Shown piece after piece: positions 11,827 to 23,700 of a stretch of DNA of 64,000 nt. The DNA comes from Pedinophyceae sp. YPF-701 (taxonomy: Eukaryota > Chlorophyta > Pedinophyceae). The translations under genes were made by a program, and so were the position numbers. The stretch spans positions 310,001 through 374,000 of the forward strand of contig CAJZHL010000028.1 of the NCBI GenBank assembly GCA_916048055.1, written 5' to 3'. The first letter of the stretch is position 1. Each line of letters begins with the position of its first letter. A model generated the notes under the pieces. It had not been told where the DNA came from, made no database searches, and worked only from the letters and a program-made list of their open reading frames with translations.

Positions 11827-12370
11827 CGCAGCTCGCGCAGCACCGCCCAGCCCGGCGCCCGCCCGGACCCTCCGGGCACCAGCGGCTCACAGACAGCCAA
11901 ACGACCTCCTTCCAGATGGTCGTCGCCAACGCGCGTCACCAACACCGACAACGGCTGTCTAGACGCCACTCGGCGCACTCGCCCGTCGCGCCCCGCACGC
12001 GTGCCAACAGGCTCTCGTCGCCCGCACCCACGTGCACCAAATAATTCACTCCCCCTGGGGGAATGAAGCGCGTCCACCCGGCACGTCGCCGGCGCACGGC
12101 CCGCCCCGTAGAGTACTAGCTGACGCCCCGTCCACCAGGCGCACGACGTTCCCCGGCTCACCCGACCGTCCCCTACAGCTTGTACTTCGCTGACCTACAG
12201 GCACAGCTGCCGCCGGCACACAGCACGCCTCGCATGCGCACCTATTTACACGAGCCTGGCTACCAGGATACTAATTGGTTCCGTCCACACATGCTGCTGC
12301 ACGCGGTCGCCGCGTGCCCACGTCGAAAGCCGCACCGCACCCGTCGCTGCTCCGAGCCCCCTCGCCCCGG
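11827..12370. other. intergenic, nothing recognised
   Basis: About 540 bp between two minus-strand genes. It contains a 24-bp stretch at about 12180-12203 that recurs, inverted and with one mismatch, at about 60533-60556; otherwise featureless. Confidence 0.35.
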
Positions 12371-13806
12371 TCACGTCGCGGCGCTCCGGCACACCGGGCA
12401 GCACGAGCTGATGCCCAGCCACGCGTCGATGCAGCCCAGGTGGAACACGTGCTGGCAGGGCAGCTTCCTGCAAGCGTCCCCCGCGCTGTACTCAGCGATG
12501 CACACCGAGCACACCTCCGGCTCGCCCCCGTCCGACAGGAACCCCTCCAGGTCCGCGGGCACGCGCAGGCTCGGTATGTTGGCGATCGCGTCGGCCGAGA
12601 GGCCCGCCTGCCCCCCTGGCACCGCGCTAGCACCCAACGCCTCGGCCACGGTGGCGGCGCGGCGCTCGGCGTGGCCGCGGAGGATGACGAGGAGCGCGCG
12701 CGCGACGTTCGAGGCCTCCTCGGCGCGGGAGTCGGCCGCGTTCGCGCCGCGCGAGAGCGTGAGCGCCTGTCCCCCGCCTGCTGTGCGTAGGGACGCGACG
12801 GCGCTGTGGACCTCCTCCAGGCAGCTGCTGAGCAGCCCGACGGTCTGCTCGATCAGCGGCTGCATCTGCGCGAGGTGCGGGTCGTCGTCGAGGCCCTGTA
12901 TGCCACCGCTCGTGACGCCGGCCGTCTCTGTGCGCAGCAGGCACGCCAGCGCGCCCAGCTGCTGCTGCCGCAGCCGGAGCTGTTCCTGCGGAGAGGGGCG
13001 CGCGTCGCAGCGGAATCGCGTTGGCGGCGGGTCCGTTCGTTCCCGGCGGGTGCTGGGCGCGATCGCGACGCAGTGCGTGTGCGCACCTGGCGGAGGTTCA
13101 GGAGCTGCTGGAGAGTGTGAGCCTGCTGCTCGTGAAGGTCACGGAGCCGCCCTGACATGCGCGAACATCGCGGAAGCCCCATGCAGTGCGAGAGCGCGGG
13201 CCCGGGCCCCGGGGAGGGGTGCGGAACAGTGAAAGGGGGCTCGTCCGGGGCGGGCGGCGCCTCCTCGAGCCCCGAGGCCCCCCCTGCCGGACGGGTGAGA
13301 GCCCAGTCTGTCCTCGGCGGCCCCGCGGACGGCGCCGCGCGGAGGCGATGCGCGGTCGACGCGTTGGCCCAGCTCCCGCTGCTGCTTCCGTCCGGGCTCG
13401 TCCGCCGCTCCGCGGCCGTCGTGAATCGCCGGGGGCTTGTGCTCGGCATCAGCGACCGCCCGAAGACCGCTCCGACCGCATCTGCGGCCTCCTGCCGCGG
13501 CTGAGCGCCCGGGCCATGCGGCCGGGACAGGCCCCGCCTCACGCGCTGCCGCGCCGCGTACGCGCCGTCGACGGCCTCGACAGCGGCCGCGTGCCGCGCG
13601 TCCTGGTCCTCGCTGCCCGTCTGGTGCAGCAGCGCCGCCCAGCGAGCCCGGGATTGCGCCCTGGCGAGCCCCCCCCGCTCGACTGCCAACTGCGACGTCT
13701 CTCCGGCGTGCCTCTCGATCTCCTCCGCGCGCCAGTTGCGCGTGAGGGTCCGCGCACGCGATATCGCGGTGCGGGCCCTGTCCACGAGCTCGTCCACGTC
13801 CGCCAT
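12371..13806 (-). CDS. RING-H2 E3 ubiquitin ligase
   Basis: Predicted ubiquitin ligase. Two minus-strand exons, 13806-13087 and 12985-12371, join in phase to 444 aa. The C-terminal RING-H2 finger is complete: CSVCIAEYSAGD, then LPCQHVFHLGCIDAW, then CCPVCRS, which supplies the C-C-C-H-H-C-C-C ligands with normal spacing. The long N-terminal half is mostly helical and charged (MADVDELVDRARTAISRAR; HEQQAHTLQQLLNLRQ), with a Pro/Ser-rich stretch in the middle of exon 1 and a Gln/Leu-rich segment at the start of exon 2 (EQLRLRQQQLGALACLL). There is no membrane segment, so it is likely soluble. The start at 13806 is the last in-frame ATG that keeps the helical N-terminus. It is divergent from the next gene with 413 bp between starts. 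Confidence 0.85.
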
Positions 13807-14219
13807 GTCCGCGGCACGCGCCCGCACGCCGCGCAAACTGGCAGAGCACAAGCTTGGCGACTCCCAGGCACGGTCCACGGCCGCAGACAAGATCCGGCTG
13901 GCCTACGAACCCCTTGCCCGGGAAGGACAGGGGGCATTCGTCGCAGCAGCGCGCGCAGCGCCCCCTTGGAGCCACCCGGGGCTCGGCGCGCGCGGGAGGT
14001 CCCGGTACGACACACGCAACCAGTCGAGGTGGCGCGGGCGCGTGGAAGCGCAGCGGCGGGGCGCGCCGGGCGCACAGCGCTGACGTCCGGGCACCGCGCC
14101 GCGTGCAGAGGCGCCGCGTGAGGTCGACGTAGACGACGTGCTTGTCCGCTCTTTACGGGCGCCGGGATTGCGGCACGGGGAACATCTTTCCCCCGCCGCG
14201 TCGGCGAAGTCACGCCTCC
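13807..14219. promoter_or_regulatory. putative bidirectional promoter region
   Basis: This 413-bp space lies between the divergent starts of the RING-H2 gene and the unknown gene at 14220. The arrangement suggests shared control. I find no TATA box or clear repeated motif. Confidence 0.3.
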
Positions 14220-15881
14220 ATGGCAGCTGTGCAGGCTCATGACGGCGAGGTCGCGCTGCGTACGGTGCGGGGGCGCGCGTCGTGCGCCGTGCTAGCGCCC
14301 GCTGTGCCAACCACCTCGCCCGCCACGCGCGTCGCCGTCCTCCGATCCAGATGCAGTGGCGGCTGTGTCATGCCCGATGAACAAGCCGCCTCCGAAGACC
14401 GAGTCTGAGGGGCGACGGCCCCGCCGGCCAACAAGACACCGTTTCGTGACTTGCGCGCTCTCGGTCGGTTCCCGTGCAGGCGAGCGGCGAGGTCCTCAAG
14501 CCGGCCGCGCTGGGCATCACGGAGCCCCACGCCAAGGAGAAGCTCAACGACTTCGTTGAGGTCCACGGAATGACGAAAACGGGCCCTGTGGAGCCCTCCG
14601 CCCACTTCACGCAGCGACTCGTCCGCGCCGTCGAGCGGGTGCGTCTCCGCGACATCTTCCGCGCAGTCACCAACACCGAACTGGAGCCGCGTTCCGCGCA
14701 CTCCGATCCCGTTGTCGCCCACGCCTGCTGCGTCTCCCGCCTCGCACACTCCGCACCGAATCTCTCGCCACGCCTCCTGCCCGCTGCACCGCCGTTTCCG
14801 GCCTCACGCCCGCCCCCTGACCACGGGCACGGCGCAGGTGTGGTCCGCGTGGGAGGCGCAGGGCCACGAGGGCCGGCCCGAGGGCGCTTCGCCGGAGGAA
14901 CGGTGGGATGCGTGCATCACGGCGCTCGCTGTGATCCAGGAGGAGGAGGACGAGGTGGCGAAGATGGACGAGGGCATCAGCGCGAGCCTCGCGGCGGCGG
15001 AGGCGCAGGCGGCGGCGGCGCCCAAGGTCCATGAAAGGTACCTCGGTCGATCAATGGCAACGCAGGGAACGTGGCGCTCCAGTCGGGGTGCCGGGACTGC
15101 CGGCCCGCCGCTGGCGCCCCTGTGCCGCCCACGTATCTCCCCGTGCCTCCGCGGCATGCAACGCCGCGCGCAGTGCACCACTTCGCAGACTTGACACAAC
15201 GCAACGCCACGCGCCTCTCTCTCTCCGCCATGCAGCGGCGACGCCGAGGTCCTCCGCAAGTTCCGCAACTCCACGATCCTCGGCATCATCCTCGACGCGT
15301 GGCGGACGCACGCGCCCGACCCTGCTCCTCCTGCCGGCAGTCCCCCCCCGAAGCAGCAGGCCACTACCCCCCCCGCCAAAAGCACCCCCAGGCGCTCCTC
15401 CCGCGCCACGGCCGAGGCCGCGCGCGACCAGGCCGGCGAAGCGCCGTCGCCGGCGCCCGCCGCGCGCGCCCCCACAGCGCTGCCCGAGCAGGGGCACTGC
15501 CTGCGGAAGCCACTGCTTGACTGGCTGCAGCTGGAGCAGAGCTGCGGGCGATGGTACGGCGTCGAGGTGACGCAGCCTGTGGTGATCGAGCGCGTGAAGC
15601 GGACGATCGACGGCGCGGCGGAGGCGGTCGCAGATAGGAAAAAGCGACGGCGGTCGTCAGGGGGGGGTTGTGCGGATGCGGAGCGGGCGCTGGCGGACGC
15701 GTTGGCGAAGGAGTACGAGGTGATGTACGGGGAGGCGCTGGAGCTGCCGGAGGTGGCCGGGGCGGTGCCGAACGTGTTTCGAGCGTCGTTTGTGGCGCAC
15801 GAGAGTCAGGAAGAAGTGTGCGCGCTGCGGACGGGCGGAGGCGCCGCGAACGGCTCGGATGACGTGATCGTCATCGACTGA
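14220..15881 (+). CDS. unknown protein with helical core and basic motif
   Basis: I do not recognise the family. Four exons, 14220-14264, 14480-14665, 14838-15037 and 15236-15881, splice in phase to 358 aa. Residues 1-150 look helical and charged (EPHAKEKLNDFVEVHGM; RLVRAVERVRLRDIF; WSAWEAQGHEG; EEEDEVAKMDEGISASL). A Pro/Ala-rich linker follows the segment FRNSTILGIILDAWRTH. The last exon has a compact part (LLDWLQLEQSCGRWYGVEV), then a probable nuclear localisation signal, DRKKRRRSS, and an acidic tail ending in DDVIVID. A nuclear protein is a reasonable inference from the basic motif; no enzymatic motif is visible. The donor of exon 2 (GTCACC) is weak but is the only one that keeps frame with a continuous helix. 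Confidence 0.6.
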
Positions 15882-16176
15882 GGCTGGCTGCAGCGGATGC
15901 GTGGAACTTTGCGCCCCAGTGCGGCGCAGTTGACCAATACTTACACCGTCGTGTAATGATGATCGGTACTTCACGGGTGACGTCGCCATCGCTGCGTGGC
16001 GGAGGGTGGCTCGCAGACGTCCGTCCAGTGTGCTCACGCTGCTTTCACATCCAGCGCGTGCCCATATGCACACAGATTTCATCACTCTCTGAAAGTCTCA
16101 GCGCGAGAGGGCCACGCGCCCCGCAGCCGGAACCTGCGGGTGCGCCGCCCCCCCGCCCACCGCCACGTCGGTCCCG

Positions 16177-16962
16177 TCAGTTGTACCTGTAGCACGCCAG
16201 GCCGCCGCAGGAGACCATGAAGCGGGTGTTGGGCGGCATGGCGCCCTTGACCTTGGCGATCTCCTCCTCGGGCCCGCAGATCTCGAGCAGGCTGAGCTCG
16301 CTGACGTCGCCCGAAGCCACCTTCGGGAGGATGCCCCCCACGTTGCCCATGTGCGCCAGGAGGGCCTCGCCGTCGGCGTACACCTCCGTCAACGTCGCCA
16401 GAGTGCCTGCGCAGCGCAGGAACCAGATGCTGCGCGGCTGAGGAGTGGCATCCGACGCGGGAGTTGCAGGGGGGCGCGGGGGGAAGGGGTGGCGTTGGGG
16501 CGGTGTGCGCTCGGGTGAAGAGGTGTCCGCGTACGCGACATGTTTCGGACGCGAGGCGGTTGCAACAGCGTACCGTCCTCCGACATGTAGAAGTTGTACA
16601 TGTAGCAGCCGTTCTTCTGCTCGCCCTTCGACGCCGCCAAGAAGTCATTGACGATCTCCAGGAACGCGGCCTTGTCTTTGACGGTGAAGTGGGGCCGCTG
16701 CGCTCGCCACACGGGAGGGAGCGCGTCTGCTGCCGCGTAACGTCCGCTGTATCGTACCGTACGTGCGTACGCCGGCGACAGAATGCCAATGCAGTCTTCG
16801 AGCCGAGAGACGGCCCGCAGCGTGCAACGGGCGCCTCAAAATGGGAAACGCGCCGCGTTTGGGTGCTGCGGCAGTTGCTTGTGCTGTGGACTCAAGCGAC
16901 AACGCGTTGGGTATCGCCCCAACGGGCCGTTCGACCATCAAGCACTTGCGACTTGCAACCAT
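16177..16962 (-). CDS. ABM-like dimeric alpha/beta-barrel protein, probably organelle-targeted
   Basis: Three minus-strand exons, 16962-16771, 16697-16574 and 16406-16177, join in phase to 181 aa. The first 64 residues are rich in Arg, Ser and Ala with few acids (FPILRRPLHAAGRLSARRLH), as in a mitochondrial or plastid transit peptide. The remaining 115 residues resemble antibiotic-biosynthesis-monooxygenase type barrels: PHFTVKDKAAFLEIVNDFL, YMYNFYMSEDG, then LTEVYADGEALLAHMGNVG. Members of this fold include quinol and haem oxygenases as well as proteins with no known reaction, so I name only the fold. The targeting exon is the less certain part; the 73-nt intron behind it has good ends (GTACGC and GCGCAG). 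Convergent with the preceding gene, with 295 bp between. Confidence 0.6.
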
Positions 16963-17770
16963 CTATGCTGTTTCCGGCAAGTATGCGTGCCGGATAGCGT
17001 CGAGTGATCTCTGCGGGAGGCACGACGTTCATTGCGCAAGGCATCGGGGGGGGGCGCTCGCACGATCTGAATGTGCTTCGAAAGCGCCGTCTCGCGGGAG
17101 TTGCCGTTGCCCATCGTACGACTGCATCCACAAGCGGGGAGGCGGGGCTGAGTCAGGGCACCGACACACAGCGGTGCGCAGGGGTTGAGAAGAGAGAAGG
17201 TGGGCCTTCCCGCCCCTCTGCAGCAGGCGCTGCGTGCTTCAAAGCAGCCGCCGACAAGCACCGTTCGGAAGAAGCGGACGCGGCGTTCGAACGAACGTTG
17301 TCCCAGCGATCCCGCACGCGCTTCTATCAGGCCGTGCTGAGGTGCCCGCGACCCACCTGTGCTGTTTTCTGAACCGGAACTGACCTCGAGAATTCCTGGA
17401 TACGCGAGCAGACTGCGAGCACCGGCGGTATGCCTCCTCGCCCGGCCCCTCGCGTGGGGCGCGGCGCCAGACCCTGGATGTCAGGGCGCCACGTCGTCAT
17501 AAACCCCCCCCCCCCTTCCCACCTGCTTGCAGCGTTCACCATGGCGACGCCACGCGTAGAGCGGGACTGATTGTCGTCGAGTTGCGAGTCACATCTGTCG
17601 CGAACAACTCGATCAAATCGCCGGCACGACGCGCCGTTGGGCCGCGTCCGCCAGGCGCCGTGCGGGGGTGTTCAGAAACACCGCCGCCGCCAGGGCCTGG
17701 CGCGACTGCGGCACTTGTACAGAGATATACAGAGCGGTGTTGAGAGATACATATATACCCAAACACGGCT
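16963..17770. other. 0.8-kb intergenic stretch
   Basis: Lies between the start of the ABM-like gene and the stop codon of the first giant surface-protein gene. No coding frame of note. There is a run of ten or more Cs near 17507-17517. Confidence 0.4.
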
Positions 17771-20700
17771 TCACTTCTGGTGCTTCTTCATGATGAACAC
17801 CGTGCCCTCGTCCTCCTGCGCCAGCCCGCGCTTCGCGTCGCCCTGCGCCTCCCGCGCGTACACCGCCCCGCGGTCCTCCGCCGCCGACTTGCGCGCCAGC
17901 TTCCCGCGCAGGACAGGCGCCATGCCGCCGCCCAGCATCATGTGCATCGGTGCAGCGCTCCCACCGCGCCCAGGCGACACCGTCGCGCCCTCGCGCGACG
18001 CGTCCGTCTTCTTCGCCGTGTCCGCGATCGACACGCCGCCCGGGCCCGCGCCCGGCACCATCGCCGTGCGACGCAGCGCCAGCGGGGATGGCGCACGTGC
18101 CGCGGAAGACGCCGGCGCCTGCGGAGCCTGCGGCACCGTGCCCTTGTTCGGCCCGAAGTGCCCAGCTCCGCCGTGCATCAGCGCGACCTTCGCCGCGCGT
18201 CCCGCACCCGGCCCCGCCGCGCCGCGCTGCGGCAACATGAAGACAGGCTTCGCGGTGTCGGCAATCGCCGCGTCCGCGTCGGAACTCGCGACGATCTTCG
18301 CGCCCGCGCCCGGCCGCACCGCAGGCCGCGCCTCCGCCGCCTTCTCCGGCTCCGCGGCCGCGGCGTCCGGCGCGGTGTAGCTCCCGAGGTCGCCGGAGGG
18401 CTGCTCGCCAAACAGGGTCGCGCCGAGGCGCCGGAACAGGCCCGGACGCGCGGCCGCTGCGGTCGCGGCGCCTGCAACGGGCCTGCCCGTCTCGCCGATC
18501 GTCGCGGTGTCCTTCTGCCCGAGCACCAGTCCGCTCGCCGCGCTCGACTTGGACACCGGGGCGTCCACGCCGCCCTCGCGGCGGAGCTGCTGCCCCTCCG
18601 CGGTGTCGCGGATCGTCGGGTCGCCCTGCTCGACCTGGATCGTCTGCGGTCCGCGCGCAACGGCCTGCCCGGCGGGCCCGACAGCCCCTGCTGCAGCCTT
18701 GCCCTCCCGTGCGCCGCCGATGACCGCGCCGGCGGGCGTCGCCGCCGCGCCCGGCCCGACGACCACCGTGGCGTTCTTGCCGCCAGCGCGCGGCGCGAGC
18801 GTGCCGTGCGCACCCTCGCCGCGGACGGCGCGAGCGGTGTCGCCGATGACGGGCTCTGCGGCTCCGCCGGGCACCAGCGAGCCGGACACGGCCCCCGTCG
18901 AGGCGTGCGGGCCCACGACGGCGCCCTTCGCGCCCTGCACGGCGTCGCCCGCGGGGCCGCCGATCACCGGCTGCGCGTCCGCGCCGCCGACCGGCTTGAC
19001 GGTGCCAGGCATCGACCTGCGCTGCCCCGCAACGGTCCCGTGCGGCCCCTGCGCGACCTCCGCGCCCGAGCGCCCGATGGTAGGATCCGCCGTCGTCGCT
19101 GCCGCGACAGACGCGCCGGCGGCGGCGCCCGGCAGCGGCCCCGTCACCGTGCCATGTGGTCCCTGCGGAATCGGCTTCGCAGGGCCGCCGATGACCGGCT
19201 CGTCCGCGTCGAACGCCACGACGTTCGTCGACGCCGCGCTGCCCGTGCCGGGGCCGGCGACCACGCCGTGCGGGCCCGCGCTGACAGGCTTGGCAGGTCC
19301 GCCGAGGACCGGCTCCGCCGCCGACGCCGCAGCGACAGCCGCGGCGCCAGCGGCGCCGCCCGACGGCCCCGTGACAACGCCCTTGGGTCCCTCCGCGACG
19401 GGCTTGGCGGGCCCACCGATCGTCGGGTCGGCGAAGTCGCCAACCACGACGAGGTCGTGAGCGCCGCTGCCGGCCCCGGGCCCGGTGACGGTGCCGTGCG
19501 CGCCCGCGGCGACAGGCTTGCCGGTCGCACCGATCGTCGGTTCCGCCGCCTCCGCGCCCGCCAGCCAGCCGCCCCGGTTCACGCGCGCCTGACCAGGCTT
19601 CGCCGCATCCTCACCGCCCACCTTCGCCGCGCCGCCACCGCGCCCAACGACCGCCGGAGCCGCCGCAGCGACCAGGAGAGTCTGACCAGCCCCCGCCGCC
19701 TTCGCACCGGGCGCGACCGTCCCGTGGGCGCCGGCGCCGCTGCCCAGCGCAGCCGCGCCAATCGCCGCCCCCGCGACGGCCGCTGGTGCGGCCGCCGCCG
19801 CGGCCTCCGCGTCGCCGAGCCTCCCAACGACGGTTCCGTGCGGGCCGCTCGGCAGGGGCTTCGCGGGCCCCCCGATGACCGGCTCCATCGCGCCCTCGCC
19901 CATGCGGATGGGGGGGAGTTTCCCGCGCGCGCCCGACCACGACGCACCGGGCTCCGCGGAGACATCCGCGGGGCCCGCGCCGCGCCGCTCGACGCTGAAG
20001 AGGTCCCGCGCGCTGCGGGGCTGGCTGACGTCCGCGGCCGGGATGTTCGGGCGCTGCAACATCGACGCCGACTTGGCAACCTTCTTGTCGCCGGGGCTCG
20101 AGGGCAGGGCCTCGGACGCGGTGTCCGTGGGCTGCTCCGGGGGCTTCAGCATCGCGCCGAGGCCGAGGCTCGACGTCGTCGTCTTGAACAGGTCGCGCAC
20201 CACGCTGCCGATGGCGCTGTCGAACGACACCGCACTCGCGGCGGACGCCGTCGGCCTGGACACGTCCGACGCGCCGTCGCCGTCGTCAGCCGGCGCCTCG
20301 CGCGCGTCGAACGGCTGGCTGGGCGCCATCCCCGCGGAGATCCGCGTCGGGTCGAGCGACGGAAGCTTGCGAATGTGCTTCTGCTCCAGCGCCGTGAGGG
20401 GGGGGAGTCGGGTCTCGCCGGACGCGGCCTGCGCGGTCCCGCGGCCGGACGTCGACGGTGTCGGCGCTTCGGACTCCTCCGCGATGGGGCTCACGGGCGC
20501 CACGGCCTTGTTCCGCGTCCACCAGAGGAACCCCGGCGTCTTGCGCGGCGGCGGGCTGGCGCGCTGGCCCGAGGACGAGCGCGGGCTCGCGCTGCCCTCC
20601 GCGGGCCCGACCGTCTCGCCGCTCTCCTCGCGGCTCACCTCCTTCGAGCTCGCCTCGTCGCTGCGCAGCGGCTTGGGCGCCTTGAGGCCCTCGCCGCCAG

Positions 20701-23700
20701 ACTGCTGCCGCCCGATGCGGAACGCGTTCGCCGCCGCCGCGGCGCGCCCCGACGGCTGCTTGAACAGCTCGTTCAGGGGCCCGTCGAGCTCGCCCTCGGC
20801 CAGCGCCTTGGCCGCCGAGGTCTGCTTGCTCAGCGAGCGCTGGCGCAGCATCTGCCGCCCGCCCGGGAACGCCTGGAAGCCCTGCACGTTCCCGGCCGTC
20901 GTCGCAGCGCTGTCGGTGTCCGCCTCGACGGCCGGCACGACCTTCGTGGGCGCCGCGAACCGAGCCTTCTTGCGCTTGGGCGTCAGCGGAGCGGCAGCAG
21001 CGCCGTCGGCCTTCGTCGAGGCGCCCTCCTCGCCGCCCTCGCCCTCCGCCAGCGCAGCGATGCGGCGCTCCTCCCTCTTGCGCTTGCGGCGCTTCCAGAT
21101 CGGGATGATCGCGAACATGAACCCCACAGCCGCACCGCCCACCGCCAGCACCCACCAAGGGAACTTGAAACCGCCGCCGTCGCCCGAGCTCGCGCCGCCC
21201 CGGGTGTCCGTGGCCGGATCGAAGCCCTCGATGCCGCCGGTCCCGCCGGTGCCGTCGTCGTCGCCGGCGGTCGTGTCCGTCCCGCCCTCCGCGCCGCCAG
21301 TCAGCTCCTCGTCAGCGATGCGCGCCTCCCCCGCGCCGCCGTCGTCGCCGCCATCGTCGCCGCCGCCGCCGGGAGGGTCCGGCGGAACGCCCTCGGCCTC
21401 GCCCGTCAGCCCGTCGCCGTCTCCGACCGGAGGGTCGCCCCCGTCGTCGCCGCCCGGGGGCGCGTCACCGCCACCACCGCCGACGAAGATGCCGGCGCCG
21501 GTGTCGTTGGCGGCAGGCGCGGTCGTCGTCGCAGCCGGTGTCGTCGGGGCTGAGGTCCCGTCAGTCACCGCAGGCGCCGTCGTGGCGTCAGGGGCGCCCG
21601 CGTCGCCGGTCGCAGGTGTCGTGCTTGGCGACGCGTCGTCGGACGCGGGCGCGGTGGTGGGAGCCACGGTGGTGTCGCCTCCGACGGCCGGCGCATCGGT
21701 GGCCGCGGGCGGCGCGGCAGTGCTGCCATCGCCCGCCGCGGGGGGCGTGGTGTCGGCGGCCGCACCGGGGGTGGTCATCGTGGCACCGTCGCCGTCCGGG
21801 GCCGCGGTCGCAGCAGCAGTCGCCGCAGGGGCGCTGTCGCCGTCCACCGCCGCGACGGTGGTCGCGGTTGGCGTGGATCCGGAGTCGCCGCCCGCCGCCG
21901 GGGCGGTGGTTGCAGTGGCCTCCGAGGAGCCCGACATGGCGCCGTCCGTCGCGACGCCGGGCGTCGTGGCCGGCGCCGTCTCCGGAGCAGACGTCGCAGC
22001 GGGCGCGTCGGTCGCGCTGCCTGCTGCAGCCGTGGTGGCCGGGGCAGCTGCGGCCGTCGTGGCGGCGCTAGCGGGAGCGGTGGTCGGCTCTGCTGTTGCG
22101 GCGGCGGTCGTTGCGCTGGGTGCCGCGGTCGCGTCCGCGGCGGCCGCGGTGGTAGCCGCCGGCGCAGCTGCCGTGGTCTCCGCTGCCGGCGCGGTCGTTG
22201 CTGCGCTGGTGGCCGCCGTTGTTGGTTCCGCAGCAGCCACGGTGGTGGCCGCCGGGGCAGCTGCCGTCGTTGCTGCGTCCGTGGGTGCCGCAGTCGGCTC
22301 GGCAGCGGCCACAGTCGTAGCTGCCGGCGCAGCTGCAGTCGTCGCGGGAGCAGCGGGCGCCGTGGAGGGCTCGGCGGTCGCTGCGACCGTCGTGGCGCTG
22401 GGCACCTCCGTTGTCGCAGGAGCAGCTGCGAGTGTGGTTGGCGCCGGGGCAATGGTCGTCGCTCCCGCGGCAGTGGTCGCAACGGGCGGGACTGGCGTAG
22501 TCGCCGCGTCCGAAGTAGGCATGGGTCCTGCGGGGAGGGAGGCACAACGCAGGTGTGTGAACAACAGCATGCGCCGCGTGGGGCGGCTGCTGAGCCGGCC
22601 CTGCTGGTCTCGACTGACCGAGTTCAGTTGTCAAGTTGAGAGTTGATAAGTTGAGAGTTGTCAAGTTGAGAGCCGTCGTTCCGTGAGGATCGAGGACTGA
22701 CCGAACGTCGCCGAGGGGACCGTCTCCGAACCCGTGTCGTTGTCGCTGTTTCCGGAGCCCGACGTGGCCACCGGGACACTCGTCGTCATTCCGGGCACCG
22801 TCGTGGCCGACGGCGCCGTCGTGGCCATCAGCGCCGCCAGCGTCGTCAGACCAGCCCCCGTGGTCACCGAGGGGGTGGTGGGGCCTGCCGTCGCGACCGT
22901 CGTAGCCGCAGCCGCAGTTGTGGGCTGAGGCGCTGCCGTCGTCGGCTGAGGCGCCGCCGTCGTCGGCTGAGGCGCGGCCGTCGTCGGCTGAGGCGCGGCC
23001 GTCGTCGGCTGAGGCGCCGCCGTCGTCGGCTGAGGCGCGGCCGTCGTCGGCTGAGGCGCGGCCGTCGTCGGCTGAGGCGCCGCCGTCGTCGGCTGAGGCG
23101 CCGCCGTCGTCGGCTGAGGCGCGACGGTCGTCGGCTGAGGCGCGACGGTCGTCGGCTGAGGCGCCGCCGTCGTCGGCTGAGGCGCGGCCGTCGTCGGCTG
23201 AGGCGCGACGGTCGTCGGCTGAGGCGCGACGGTCGTCGGCTGAGGCGCCGCCGTCGTCGGCTGAGGCGCGGCCGTCGTCGGCTGAGGCGCGACGGTCGTC
23301 GGCTGAGGCGCGACGGTCGTCGGCTGAGGCGCCGCCGTCGTCGGCTGAGGCGCGGCCGTCGTCGGCTGAGGCGCGACGGTCGTGGCCGCAGGTGCCGCGG
23401 TGGTGCCCGGAGCAGTAGTTGAGGGTTGAGTGGCCGCCGCAGTCGTGTGCGGGGCTGCCGTCGTCGTTGAGGGCGCTGGCCCAACCGTCGTGGCCGCTGG
23501 GCCGGTAGTTGAAACTGCACCCGTTGGGGCAGCGGCACGCAGGAATGCAATCGCGTTGGAAGGGACAGCAGAGCCCGTCGACAAGAAGCGTCAGTGCAAA
23601 CAACAGAGGCAGTTTGGGTGGGCGGGGGTGGCGTGTATACCTGCAACCGTGGTGGCAGCTGCCGTGGGGGCCGCAGTTGTCGCAGCCAGCGTCGTCGATG

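Noticed and set aside
22922-23383. Direct repeats that superficially resemble a CRISPR array
   Set aside because: Units are contiguous 21-mers with no spacers and are in frame within a gene of a eukaryote.
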